Below, one piece after another: positions 11,187-21,652 of a stretch of DNA of 64,000 nucleotides. The stretch's first letter is position 1, and the number at the start of each line of letters is the position of its first letter. A program made the translations under genes and the position numbers. The stretch is from Datisca glomerata. Taxonomy: Eukaryota > Streptophyta > Magnoliopsida > Cucurbitales > Datiscaceae. The stretch spans positions 41,712 through 105,711 of the forward strand of contig QANY01008056.1 of assembly GCA_003255025.1 (NCBI GenBank), in the 5' to 3' direction. The notes under the pieces were generated by a model. That model saw nothing but the letters and a program-made list of their open reading frames with translations. It was not told where the DNA came from and did no database searches.

Positions 11187-11973
11187 TGTATTAATAAATG
11201 GACTATTATATAGAAAATCATTTTCAGGATTGTATTTGAAATGCTAGAAGGAGAAAGAAGCGCAGTATGTCTTAACCGAAATTCATGAAGGAGTATGTGG
11301 GAACCACGCTGGGGGGAAGATCTTTAGCTCACAAATCCTTAAATGATAGATATTACTGGCCTGGAATGCATCAAGACGTCAAGCAATATGTGAAGAAATG
11401 TGACAAATGCCAACGATTTACCCCAGTCACCAGAATGGCTCTGGGAGAACTGAACATAGTAGCAAGCCCATGGCCTTTCATGCAGTGGGCACTTGACATC
11501 ATCGGTCCACTACCCATAGCGCCAACTCAGAAGCGTTTCTTTCTAGTAGCCACAAGCTACCTCACGAAATGGATAGATGTGGAGGCTTTCACGAGAATCA
11601 GGGAAGAAGAAGTCAAAGGTTTTTTGTGGAAAAACATAATATGTCGATATGGAATACCCAACCTATTGGTCTCAGATAACAGACTCTAGTTCATAGGAAA
11701 AAATGTTAAAGGCTTCTACGAAGGACTGAACATCACTAATCGTTTCTCTACTCCATACTATCCACAAGGAAATAGGCAAGTTGAGAGATCAAACTGTATT
11801 ATACTCGACAGCATGAGAAAGTGACTAGAGTCCACAAAAGAAAAATGGGTAGAAGAATTACTAGCTGTACTTTGGGCATATAGAACTATTCCTAGAGAAG
11901 CCACTGGAGAAACATTGTTCACCTTAGTATTCGGGGGAGAAGCAATGATTCCCGTCGAAATTGGAAGCCCAAC
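11187..11973 (+). pseudogene. Gypsy integrase, N-terminal and catalytic part, interrupted
   Basis: The HHCC zinc finger reads EIHEGVCGNHAGG at 11279-11317 in one frame and YYWPGMHQDVKQYVKKCDKC in the next, with a frameshift between. The catalytic core has MQWALDIIGPLP (first Asp) and YGIPNLLVSDN (second Asp). Its continuation to 11973 has GLNITNRFSTPYYPQGNRQV, with Arg where GNGQ is usual, and the catalytic Glu near QVERSN. Then come KWVEELLAVLWAYRTI and GGEAMIPVEIGSP. A TGA at about 11822 breaks it. At 11974 the frame runs into the solo LTR and resumes at 14925. Confidence 0.88.
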
Positions 11974-12539
11974 TGTGAATGCCCCGATCCCCGAGGGTTA
12001 AACATACTTGTAATTTCATAATTTTGAAATCTCCAATTCGAAACAAACCCTAATTTTGATAAAATTCCCAAATTGAAAATTCATAATTTACCATGATGGA
12101 AAAAACCCTGACCTTAAATAGCGGAAGCATTAAACTTATCCATGATCCGAATCTTAATCATAAAATAGCGGAAGCGATAAAGTGTCTTAAATGCATAACT
12201 AATAAAACCTCGAAAAACTGAATTAAATTCTGAAATAACGTCAAAACTTGAAATCTATAATCCATGAAACTTTCATTCATCATAATTCCATATAAAATCA
12301 TATCGTAAAATAAACTACTTGAATAACCAAGTTTAATAGAAAATGTTTTCCTAAGTTTTTAACCAAATCATAAACTAAAAACATAAATTCATCTGATCTA
12401 ACTGGTTATGGTAGTCTCCCACTCATGCTGCTCGCCATCACCACCTGCATCATAATTAACTGTGGGGGAATGAGTATTTTAAAATACTCGGTAAGCAAAC
12501 TCACATGATAACATTCATCCACATGTCATAAATGCAATC

Positions 12540-12668
12540 ATGACATAACATAACTGAACTTGACATATAATATAAATAAAATAAAGTAACGTACTTGATC
12601 ATGACATAACATAACTGAACTTGACATATAACATAAATGAAATAAAGTAACGTACTTGATCATGACAT
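12540..12668. repeat. 61-bp tandem duplication in the solo LTR
   Basis: The unit beginning ATGACATAACATAACTGAAC occurs at 12540 and again at 12601 with only a few mismatches. A third copy starts at about 12662 and decays after a few bases. Confidence 0.85.
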
Positions 12669-12789
12669 GGCTTAACATAGCACGCAGATAACACGTGTCT
12701 CAAACATAATCATTTAACAATCTTAATCATATCTTGGCTTGTCATATCCTCTAGTTAACAACCTAATCATAACTGATCACACGTTAACT

Positions 12790-13025
12790 GAAACATATCA
12801 TGACGAATTAGACAACGAAACAGATGGCACACATCGGGCGATGAAACAGATGACACTCATTGGGCGACAGAACAAATGGCACTCATAGGTGACGAAAAAT
12901 GTGAACAGATGACACCTCATGAGTGACGGAAAACATTTACAGATGACACCCAATGAATGACCAAAACATGAACAGATGACACCCTATGTGTGACGAAAGC
13001 ATGAGCAGATGACACACATTCGTTT
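12790..13025. repeat. Degenerate tandem repeat (about 40 bp unit) in the solo LTR
   Basis: About six units share the core GAACAGATGACACnCAT followed by GTGACGAAA. The spacing drifts between about 35 and 45 bp. Such arrays are common in plant LTR U3 regions. Confidence 0.7.
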
Positions 13026-13887
13026 AACAGAACATAACGTGAACAGTCCTGATTCCCTGTTAAGTAAAGATCATGCTTAAGTTCATATTTTACTTAATTA
13101 CCACTTGAATGAATTAACCTCATAACTTGCAGAATCCAACGTATGATAAAAATTAATCATATAATACATACTGATACATATAATAGAATCAAACATGATA
13201 ACATACTACGCAAAATCAGTCATACTCAGACATTTATCTCGTGATAATCACATTAATAACTGAACATAAATCAATTACCAAAGTGTTAACTAAATATAAT
13301 AATTATCAAAAAATGGTTAAACACATAACAAATACATGATACAATTGTAACATCAGAGTAACATGCTTATAGACAATTAAAGCTGATGAGAATAACACAT
13401 GTAAATTCACTTACACAAGCATATATATATTTATCACACATGGGTCACATTACGATATAATTTCACTTACACAAAACATATACATTTATAACAACGGGAG
13501 CCACACCATTATATAAGCCCACTTACCTGAAGCGGAAGAATGAATTGAACAATTAATGACCTGAAGTCCCAAAAAAATATAATCACTAAATTGTTTTGAA
13601 ATAAAATAATATAAACACATTTTTAATATCATAAAATAGAAAATATAGATTTAAGTAAAACCGTGCAAAACGGTCAGAACGAGGTCGGAAAACAATATAT
13701 TGGGTCCAGAGTCAAAAGATAAAGCTTCGGGTCAAAAGGTTCAGACAGGGCTGGTTCGGACGAGTCCAGTTCGATTTTATCTGATGGATCGGTTCAGACC
13801 GGTCTGAGTGAGTTGAATCAGTTTAGTTCGTGATGAACCGGTTCAGGACAGAGCAATTGGGTGCAAGACCCAGTTGCAGAACAGAAA

Positions 13888-14480
13888 GCACGACAAAAAG
13901 CGAGGGGAAGAGAGAGAGAGAGAGAGAAAATGAGAAGGAGAGAGAAACAAAGAGGGGAAGAGAAATAGTGAGGGAAACTGAGAGGGGAAGAGAATGAGGG
14001 ATGAAGAGAGAAGCAAAGAGAGAGAGACAGAAATAGAGAGAAGCAGAGAGAGACAGGTATAGAGAGAAAAAACAGAGGACGAGAGAAAGGGAAACATAGG
14101 GAAGGGGAAAAGGAGCCTCGGTGATAAACCATCAATGATGGTAGAAGCAAAGGGAGAGAGAGAGAGAAAGAAGAAGGATGTAGAGAGAGTCAGGGAGAGA
14201 GAAAATGAGAGAGAGGGAGAAGGAGAAGGAGAAAGAAACAGAGAGGGGAAAGAAAAGAAAAATAGTGAGGGAATGAAGAAAGCGCAAGGGGATAGCTGAG
14301 AGAGAAAAACAAAGGGAGGGAAGGAAGGAGAGCAACAAAGGGTTACAGAGAAGCAGAGGAAAATAGAAGAGAAAAACAGAGAGGGGAAGAAACAGGGAGA
14401 GGAAGACGAAGCAAGGATGAGAAAGAGACAAAAACAGAGAGAAGAGATTAAAGAAAGAAAGAGAAGATTACCCAAATTCA
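13888..14480. repeat. GA-rich low-complexity tract in the solo LTR
   Basis: There are nearly 600 bp of purine-rich GAGA/GGAAG sequence. It creates long open frames of Ser, Leu and Phe on the minus strand, which I regard as artefacts. Confidence 0.85.
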
Positions 14481-14924
14481 ATTAGAGAAAGACCAACGAA
14501 GGAGAAGAGTTGCTGGCTTGCAGGTGGCTGCAGGGGAGAGGAGAGGCTGTGAGGGGGAGGAGAGGGCTGCGAGAGAAGAAATTGTTGTTTTGGAATATAT
14601 ATAATATGTTATAGTGTGTATATGCATGTAGTGTGAGTGAATTTCAATTGAGGGTTGAGATTTCTTAATCAATGATAAAATAAGGTTAGGGTAATACTAG
14701 GGTATACATAAGCCTATGGTGTGAGTGAGCTAAAATTTTATAATATCAATTAAAATTCTTTTAAAATTGAATAATTAAAATTTAAACTAAACCATATATA
14801 ATTAAAATTATTTTACCAAAATTACAAATAATCACTTTTTAAAATCAAATTTTAAAATCATTTTATCTTTGAAATCAATTTTACAAAAATGCTCATTTAC
14901 GAAGAGTCGGGATATTACATAAAC

Positions 14925-15268
14925 AGTGAGATCAGAGTTGAATGAGCAACACAATGATGAACTCCTCAGAAGAAGTCGGGGTCAATTGGAGAAGCGAATA
15001 AAAGCTGCCCTAATCAGAGTAGCACATTATAATCAGAAAAGAAGATCTTATTTTCAGAAAAGAATGAAGAAGCGAGAATTTTAAAAAAAAAGATGATTTA
15101 GTCCTAAGAAAAGTCTTTCAATCAGAAGGAAAGTTTGGGCCAGCTTGGGAACAATCATACATAATCTGTGGCATTGGAGGAACTGGATATTACTACTTGA
15201 TGACAGAGGAAGGAGCAGACCTGGCAAAACCATGGAATGCATCTCATTTAAAGAAGTACTTTGTGTAA
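14925..15268 (+). pseudogene. Gypsy integrase C-terminal part (after the solo LTR)
   Basis: The frame resumes as RSELNEQHNDELLRRSRGQL and ALIRVAHYNQKRRSYF. After frame damage it ends GKFGPAWEQSYIICGIGGTG, then LAKPWNASHLKKYFV and TAA at 15266. The GKxGPxWE...PWNxxHLKKYY block is the usual C-terminus of Tat-type Gypsy integrases, so the pol gene ends here. Confidence 0.85.
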
Positions 15269-15369
15269 TTATGATTTTATAGTGAATATTTTTCCCGTGA
15301 TTTTTTCCCGCAAGGGTTTCTCGTGTAAAAGTCTCTGGTGTCAACCTTCTAACTCTTCTTCCAGGAAAG

Positions 15370-15474
15370 CACATCAAGGAACTAAGGGCTATCTCCCTCT
15401 CTCCGTCTCTCTCTCTCTCTCTCCCTCTCTTTCTCACTCATTCTCCCTCTCGTCCTCACTCTCTCGTTATAACT

Positions 15475-15513
<39 letters not shown>

Positions 15514-15596
15514 CCATTCTCTCTCTCTCACTCACATCCTCTCTCACTCTCTCTTGCTCACTCTCTCTTGCTCACTCTCTCCCTCTCTCTCGTAAG
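15370..15596. repeat. (TC)n microsatellite after the Gypsy pol gene
   Basis: Long runs of CTCTCTCT are interrupted by short TTTCTC and ACTC variants. They sit between the pol stop and the 55-bp array. Confidence 0.9.
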
Positions 15597-15835
15597 TCCT
15601 ACTCTCAGAATGAACTATGGATGTAAGTCCTTGGGGGGACAATTCATAAGTCCTACTCTCAGATGGAACGGAGGGCGCAAGTCCTTGGGAGGGACAATTC
15701 ATAAGTCATACTCTCAGAAGGAACTAAGGGAACAAGTCCTTGGGAGGGGCATTTCATAAGTCCTACTCGCAAAAAGAACTAAGGACGTAAGTCCTTGAGA
15801 GGGGAAGCACATAAGTCTTACTCTAAAAAAGAATT
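15594..15835. repeat. 55-bp tandem array in the Gypsy 3' region
   Basis: The unit contains AAGTCCTACTCTCAGAA, then GAACTAAGGACG, then AAGTCCTTGGGAGGGAC. Copies start near 15594, 15648, 15702, 15758 and 15812, so the period is 54-56 bp with about 4.3 copies. Copies differ by several substitutions, so the array is not recent. Confidence 0.85.
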
Positions 15836-16169
15836 GAAACATAAGCTGCGATGGTCAAAGAGAATGGATAAAAAAGGGAAAAAGAAAAAATGAGAAATCC
15901 ATAACAACTTCAAGAGCTGAGCCCAGACCAGAAAAATCAAAAGTAAAAGTTTCAAGAGCTGAGCCTAGATCAAAAGGAAGAGCAGATCTCAGACTAGAAA
16001 GCTCAGAAGTTCATGACATGGAAGTTTCAAAAGCTGAACTCAAACTAGAAAGTTTAAACCCGAACGCCAAGAGCTTTGGCATTCCAGAAAAGAAAAAGTC
16101 AGAACTTCATAATTAAGGAAAGAATTTCAGAGAGAAACTCTTATCCAAAGATTATTACTTCATTTCAAG

Positions 16170-18346
16170 TCAAAGAAGTAATACATATGAACATCTATGA
16201 GTGTCCTCATTCTGTACTTTAGAAGAGATCTCAGTGGGGGCTAAGCCATCTTTTGCGAGGGGAGTATCGTCAGCGGCTTCAGAATGGTTGATCTCAGCTC
16301 AGCCTGCAGAAGTAGTGGCCTCACTCTGCTCATCAACAGGTACATCACAGAAAGGTTTCCTTGGAAGAGGCTTCATTGAGCCATCTCTGTAACCCATGTT
16401 ATAGATCACATGCTCGGCTTCATAAAAAAGAGCCTGATATTCTTCTCCAACCTCTTTCTCTTTTTGTTCCAGAGCTTGAGCTTTGCTTGCCTCAACAGCT
16501 GTCAGAGACTCCTCAGCAGCCTATAATGCCTCCTTTGTAGCTCTATAAGAATCCATGCTTTAGCCCATCGACTTATGCCACTTGCTTCTTCACTGTCTCA
16601 TCAAGAACAAATTTTGACTCTTTCAACTGAGCAACTTCTTCACGAAGGCCTTCAATGATGCTAGCAGAATGAGCAACATCCCTTTGAAGCTTCTGCAATG
16701 CCAAGTTTCAAGCAGCATGATGTTACTGGAGAGCGTTATGGTGAATAAGGGCCTGAGGAGAAAACAAAAATGGTGAGAAAAAGTAAGGGAATAATTAAGA
16801 AGAAGAAAAAAGACAAAGAACCATACTCTAACTAAGTCTTACTAAGGGAGGAAACGAGGTCGCCAACTCTTGAGTTATGAGTCCTGATGAAATCAGCCAA
16901 AGAATTAATCCCACGGGCAACTGCATGAGAAGACTGAGCATCATCTAAGAAGCAGACTGTTGATGGTATATTAGCAAATTTCCTGAACCGCCAAGGGCCA
17001 TGACCATCAACATCACCTAGAGATCCAGAAGTAGGGTCTTGACCGGTGACTGACAGAGATGGTGTGGGAACAACGAGAGGGGAAGAAGTAGCAGAATGGA
17101 GGGGGGTAAATCCTCACCCTGAATGGAAGAAACATTCAGAATGGGAGGATCCATGAAGAGCTGGACTCGTCTGATCTGGGGTGAGTTCTCCTTTAACTTC
17201 ACTCACCATGGTACGAAGGCGTTTAGACATAATTAATTATTCATTCACTCTCTGAAGTAAGATATTCTCCTCTGAAGAGTCAGAATATGAACCATTGGGG
17301 GAAGAGTGGCATGAATCTCTCGATGGGCAAGAAGGGGATGATAGAGTAGATGTGGTAGGCGGAGCTATATGAGAAACAATGGGCAGGTCTCGCGGTAAAA
17401 TGGACAGTGGCACAGTAACAAGGGGCGTGAGTGAACTTGAGGGCTAGGAGCAGGCGAGTGTGATGTCACAGCGTGGGTCTATGAGATCAGACCACCTTCT
17501 TTGCCGGCAACAGGAAGTGAGGATTAACTTCTCTGCAGTCTCCTGGGTTATGTAAGACTTCTTATTCTTAAGCTTATCTATAGAGAAATAGAAGACCAAC
17601 ATAAGAAAAGAAATAAGAAAGAGAGAAAACAAATAATAAGGGCATATATAAAGAGAAACAAGATTTGGAAATGAGGCTCCAGCTACTTATTGAAAGTCCC
17701 CTAGTTCCTGAGAATTCTCCAGCGGCCATCACCGTCTCAATTTTCGCCAATCACAAGTACATCCCCCTCCCAGTTTTTGTCACCTGGGGGAATATTGGTC
17801 ACCATTGGCCCCCTCTTTTCTGAAGCTCGATATAAAAGACAGTAAATCTCATCCCTAGGTTTAATTATATAACAACATCTCAATTGGTCAACTCCAAAAT
17901 AAAAACCAAATCTCATATTCAAAACATTAAAACAGAGGACGATCCTATAGGTATTGGGAGTAAATTGTGAAGGGGCAAGACCACACCAGTGGAAGAACTC
18001 TTGGAAAAAATGGGGAGAAAGGAAGTCTAAGGCCTAGAGCAATATACATTGGACTTAAGGTTATCTGGTACAGAGGCCTACAAGGATGACTTGGGTGCCT
18101 ACTCTCGCCTAAACCAACTACAACATCAGGAGGAAAAGCGTCATAAAAGATAGAAAGAAACTCGCTAAGCTCAATCGAATTTCTAACTAGAGTAAAAGTA
18201 GGCTTAAATTCAACTCCACCCCGACTCATGGCTACTGGAATTACTAACAAAGAAAAGGAAGTAGAGAAGACATAAGGATTACGAAGAAGAAGAGGAAAGT
18301 AAACAAAATGAAAGGTAAAGGAAGAATTTATATTGGCTTCGGACAT
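16170..18346 (-). pseudogene. Antisense ORF of the Tat element (gypsy-type transposon domain), spliced-looking and broken
   Basis: Read from 18346 on the minus strand: MSEANINSSFTFHF, PVAMSRGGVEFKPTF, ELSEFLSIFYDAFPPDVVVG, HPSHPCRPLYQITLSPMYIA, LGLRLPFSPFFPRVL. After a frame change it continues LNMRFGFYFGVDQLRCCYII and PPGDKNWEGDVLVIGEN (17922-17737). This is the 'putative gypsy type transposon' domain (Pfam Transposase_28) found in plant Gypsy antisense ORFs. Downstream, KSYITQETAEKLIL and RRWSDLIDPRCDITL follow an intron-like gap at about 17575-17700. Then a coiled-coil-like stretch lies near 16740-16600, and a tail NMGYRDGSMKPLPRKPFCDV ends at a TGA at 16170. Several in-frame stops are present. 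The function of this protein is unknown. Confidence 0.75.
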
Positions 18347-18567
18347 GAAAGGTTATAGAAATTAATTAACAGAAATGAAATGATGACTGACACGCGCTCG
18401 ATTGAAGGAAAATCTGCAGGAAAAAATGGGTCACCGTTGCTAACACCCATTCAAGGGTTGACAGCTGGAAAGAAGGATGGCATGTTCTGACAAAAAGATA
18501 AATAACGGCCATTAAATTTGAGCATAAGAATGGGAAGCGACAAAAGAAATAATTGAGGAAAGTCAAA

Positions 18568-18712
18568 ATGTCAGAACAGAAATCGAAGCGTCAGAGCAGA
18601 CCCCTAGCAAGAATGGAAATTAAAGCGTCAGAGCAGACCCCTATCGAGAATAGAAATCGAGGTATCAGAGCAGACCCTTAGTAAGAACGAGAATTAGAGT
18701 GTCAGGACAGAC
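18568..18712. repeat. 37-bp tandem array before the 3' LTR
   Basis: The core GCGTCAGAGCAGACCCCTA recurs at 18588, 18625 and, decayed, 18662 and 18699, with a partial copy before them. The period is 37 bp. Confidence 0.8.
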
Positions 18713-18904
18713 CATTGATGTGAACAGGAGAATGAAACGACAGAAGAGAAAGCTCACGCAACCATCAAACACACGTCATTCGATAAGGTAACTATTTATT
18801 ATTGCTAAGTTTTGCATGTCATTATTATTACATGTCCCAATGAATCTAGTGCTGAAGATCGAGAAATCAAGTCATTACATCTGAATGAAGATAGACTTCA
18901 TCAA

Positions 18905-18920
18905 GTGTAATGGGGGCAAA
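18905..18920 (+). other. Polypurine tract of the Gypsy element
   Basis: GTGTAATGGGGGCAAA directly precedes the 3' LTR start TGAACAGG. A short G-run ending in purines at this place is the plus-strand primer of Tat-type elements. Confidence 0.65.
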
Positions 18921-19465
18921 TGAACAGGAATAATTCTTGGTGTTCGGCCACATCAGCGAAGAAGAAAAATAATTAAAGCAAATGTCACAGAAGCATTATA
19001 GGAATAGTTGAATTTACCATGTTGGCAGATCTAAAAAAGCTGATCTGGAGCTACTCGCCTAACCAATGTAGTTGAAGTATAAAAGTCACATAGGAAGTCA
19101 TGAAAGCCAGAGAAGTCAATCAAGGGAATCATCACCGTGGCAAAACTAATAGAATTCACTACAATTATCAGATTCGCCACACTATGCCACAAGATTCAAA
19201 TTCAAAAAGTTGTTAATACTGATAAGCAAGACTCAGTTATTCACCTAAAAGGTGATGCAAATCCTGGGAGATAAACTCAATCTCAAAGAATATTTCGATT
19301 ATTCTCGTTGTATTTCAGAAATTAAGTTGTATTACAAGGCTATAAATACAGTCTAAATTGTAAACTGAAGGATCATTGAATACAAGCCACTATAAATTGC
19401 TTACTCTCGCGCTTATTTTCTCTGCTCTTGATACTTTTTATTTTAGAGGAAAAAATTCATTTACA
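18921..19465 (+). repeat. 3' LTR of the Tat-type Gypsy element
   Basis: It begins TGAACAGGAATAATTCTTGG and ends ATTCATTTACA. It matches the 5' LTR throughout. The visible divergence (many transitions and a few indels) means the insertion is not young. Confidence 0.9.
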
Positions 19466-19581
19466 AGTTATTTTGTCAAATCATTTTAGTGGGTCATAAA
19501 AAACTAACCAATAAATGATTGTCACGTCACTTGATCACTTAAAACTTAGTCAATTATTTAGTCGGTGTAGAATTACTCTTT
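19466..19581. mobile_element. Right part of the MITE split by the Gypsy element
   Basis: Its outer end AGAATTACTCTTT is the inverted copy of the left end at 6453. Further inverted matches follow (TCAATTATTTAGTCGGTG against CACCGACTAAATAATTGA and its left counterpart). It begins with the AGTTA target-site copy at 19466-19470. Confidence 0.7.
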
Positions 19582-19599
19582 AACAAAACCTCAAAAAGG

Positions 19600-19770
19600 T
19601 AGAAAGATAAATTAGTTTCTATTGAGGTACTTGAACAGTTTTTTTCCTTGATTCAGACTCTTTTTGTTAAAATTACATTACAAATTCTAAGGGGAATGAG
19701 AGAATATGATTCGAACCTCCTTTAATCTAAACTATGGGTTTGAGGATTTAACCAACCACGCCAACATAAC
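19600..19770 (-). mobile_element. SINE-like element with a tRNA-type promoter
   Basis: On the minus strand an A-box-like TTGGCGTGGTTGGTTAAATC (around 19764-19745) is followed about 40 bp later by a B box GGTTCGAATC (19717-19708). That spacing is typical of tRNA-derived RNA polymerase III promoters. The body runs towards 19600 and ends in A-rich and mixed sequence; the exact tail is unclear. There is no full tRNA cloverleaf, so I do not call a tRNA gene. Confidence 0.5.
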
Positions 19771-19904
19771 TTATCGATTCATATTCTTTTGAGTGTTGCC
19801 ATTTTAATTGATTAAGTTCAAACCAGAATTTTGTGTGTTTTTTTATTATGAATTATAATTGACTTTTCTTATTCATATTCTTCTCAATTCAATTATCTTT
19901 ATAA

Positions 19905-21652
19905 TCATACTAGTTAAATACCGTGTACCTGTGCTTCACACAGAATTTGAAAAATTTAGAAATAAATCATACAATACAAATATTATTTTAAAATTAAAAT
20001 AGAAATTTTTGTTAATTTTTTTTAAGAATCATATCATATGTGGAAATAATTTTTTTTACGAATCATATCACTTTTGTCTAGAGGAAAAAAGTAAAAAAAA
20101 AAAAAAAGTTATTGTATTTGTACAAATTAGCTACGTAAGCAAATAGAAAAAATGAGTACTGCAATAGCGGATTAATTACATTCTATCTAAGATGACCATT
20201 CTCTGATTTGCTTCTTTCATTTCATTATTTTTATCAGATCATCATTATTCATGAAGATCAATTCTTTTTCAAAGGATTGGAATCTTGAAAATGTGTATTA
20301 TCGAATTTGATAGTAGATGCTATTTATACAAAATTTAGAGCTTAATGGGAATATTAACGGTTGTAACATTTAAGTTCATACAACCTATCTATAACTACAA
20401 CCTTTTTATCATCTAAGTCTTTTGATCTCTCCATATCCTTTCATTCATGATCAAATCTACTAATTATTTTTGTAATATTGTAACTTCTTGTTGATTTGAT
20501 AATATTGATTTAATAATATCCAACTCATTAGTGCTTATATATAGAAACAGTTTATATTTTTAATATAATAATAATAATATAATATATTAATTATAAAATG
20601 ATGATGCTTAATTAATTCATATTTGATTTTTTTAATAATAAACCGACAATTAATTGTATGTAGTAAGATTTATATTTTTCTAAAACCGTAAAATTTCTAT
20701 TACTCTAATCACATGTAAAGAAAAATTCAATTTTTTAATTTAAAATACATAAAGTCCAATGAGATGATTATTAATCAGTAATTAGTTACATTTTTTCTCA
20801 TTTAAATTACTGATAGTGACACATGATACAAGCATGACATTAGTATAATTTTAAGTATTCATACTCAATTTTAAATATGTATAAAAGATTGAACTAATTT
20901 TAGAAACGCCTACACTATAAAACTTTCAATTTTGTATCTCCTCAAAATGTAACAATTTTCAGTTATCTTTATATATTTTAGTTATGTAGTAGATGTTTAT
21001 GACATTTGGTTTTTGAGATAATATAAGTTTTTCTTGGGATTTTCTAATTTGTATATGTTGTTGTTTTTTCATTTTATTATCATCTCCTCCCTATTTAATT
21101 TATCAAATATTCTATACCAATTTTATGAGCAAAACCTTTTGGTTTTCTCTTTTTTTTTTCTGAATTCTTAAATTTGAATAATGTCTACCCTAATGTAATT
21201 ACTTTCATATTATGGTAAGTACAATTTGTTTCTCATGTATCACTCCCAACACTAAGCGAAGAGATTGGTGGACCATTAAGAGACAAGCCATGCAGTTTGT
21301 AACCTGTGGGGATAGAAAGGTCAACCAAAGTCAAAATGTTGAAATGTCTAGATGAAAGGGAGGCCAAAGAGATGATCATCCAGGTGCATGAAGGATTATG
21401 AGGTCCACACATGAATGGGCACAGGCTTGCTAAAAAAAGAATTCTCCTAGGATATTACTCTTGTATGATGGAGAGGGAGGTTTGTCTTGCTTTGTTCAGA
21501 GATATCACAAAAATACATGTGAATTTGATCCACCGTCATAACTAAATCACATGATATTTCTTATTTCTTCATTATTTATTTTAGATTTTTGTTTGTAACG
21601 TTTAAATTATCTTAATTTTACAAACCTGCGTATAGCACGGATTATTAACTAG
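19905..21652 (+). mobile_element. Non-autonomous Helitron
   Basis: It starts with TC at 19905 (TCATACTAGTTAAATACCGT) and ends ATTATTAACTAG at 21652. The flanking bases are A at 19904 and T at 21653, the A^T target usual for Helitrons. A short GC-rich hairpin (CCTGCGTATAGCACGG, 21625-21640) lies about 8 bp before the terminal CTAG. The 5' end also contains CTAGTTAAATACCGTG, which echoes the 3' end, as in Arabidopsis-type Helitrons. There is no RepHel helicase, so it cannot move by itself. It carries a Gypsy integrase fragment near its 3' end. Confidence 0.72.
21335..21541 (+). pseudogene. Gypsy integrase zinc-finger fragment inside the Helitron
   Basis: The frame reads MLKCLDEREAKEMIIQVHEG, then L, a TGA, GPHMNGHRLAKKRILLGYYS, and MMEREV. 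This is the HHCC zinc-binding part of a plant Gypsy integrase (EIHEG.CG.H..GH..A.KI...GYYW..M..D), but the Cys pair of the finger is lost. It differs in sequence from the integrase at 11187. No other pol part is next to it, so it is a captured or inserted scrap. Confidence 0.7.

Larger units (their letters stand above)
11974..14919 (-). mobile_element. Solo LTR (about 2.95 kb) inserted in the Gypsy integrase
   Basis: On the minus strand it begins TGTAATATCCCGACTC at 14919 and ends GGGATCGGGGCATTCACA at 11974, so it has TG...CA ends. The Gypsy integrase is continuous across it: GSPTV before and RSELNEQ after. Flanking 5-mers CCAAC (11969-11973) and TAAAC (14920-14924) are a diverged target duplication. 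No gag or pol is inside, only a 61-bp tandem duplication, a degenerate 40-bp repeat block and a long GA-rich tract. The TGTAATRTCCCG start and GATCGGGGCAT end resemble large plant Gypsy LTRs of chromovirus type; that family call is inference. Confidence 0.75.
6514..19465 (+). mobile_element. Ty3/Gypsy LTR retrotransposon, Tat-type, 12.95 kb, degenerate
   Basis: Two LTRs of about 540 bp in the same orientation (6514-7050 and 18921-19465) enclose gag, protease, RT, RNase H, a second archaeal-type RNase H and integrase in Gypsy order. The second RNase H, tandem repeats in the 3' region and an antisense ORF between integrase and the 3' LTR are traits known from the Tat lineage. Flanking 5-mers CGTTA (6509-6513) and AGTTA (19466-19470) fit a target duplication with one change. 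It carries many stops and frameshifts and a 2.9-kb solo LTR in integrase. It inserted into a MITE. Confidence 0.92.

Noticed and set aside
12790..13025. CRISPR-like spaced repeats GAACAGATGACAC
   Set aside because: Spacing and repeats are degenerate and lie inside a plant LTR, so this is a tandem repeat.
13818..14481. Long minus-strand open frames of up to 212 codons
   Set aside because: They are almost only Ser, Leu, Phe and Pro and come from the GA-rich tract of the solo LTR.
15261..15759. Open frames across the (TC)n tract and the 55-bp array
   Set aside because: Their composition is that of simple repeats and they lie after the Gypsy pol stop.
19700..19770. Possible tRNA gene
   Set aside because: A and B boxes are present, but there is no acceptor stem or complete cloverleaf; a SINE-like origin is more likely.
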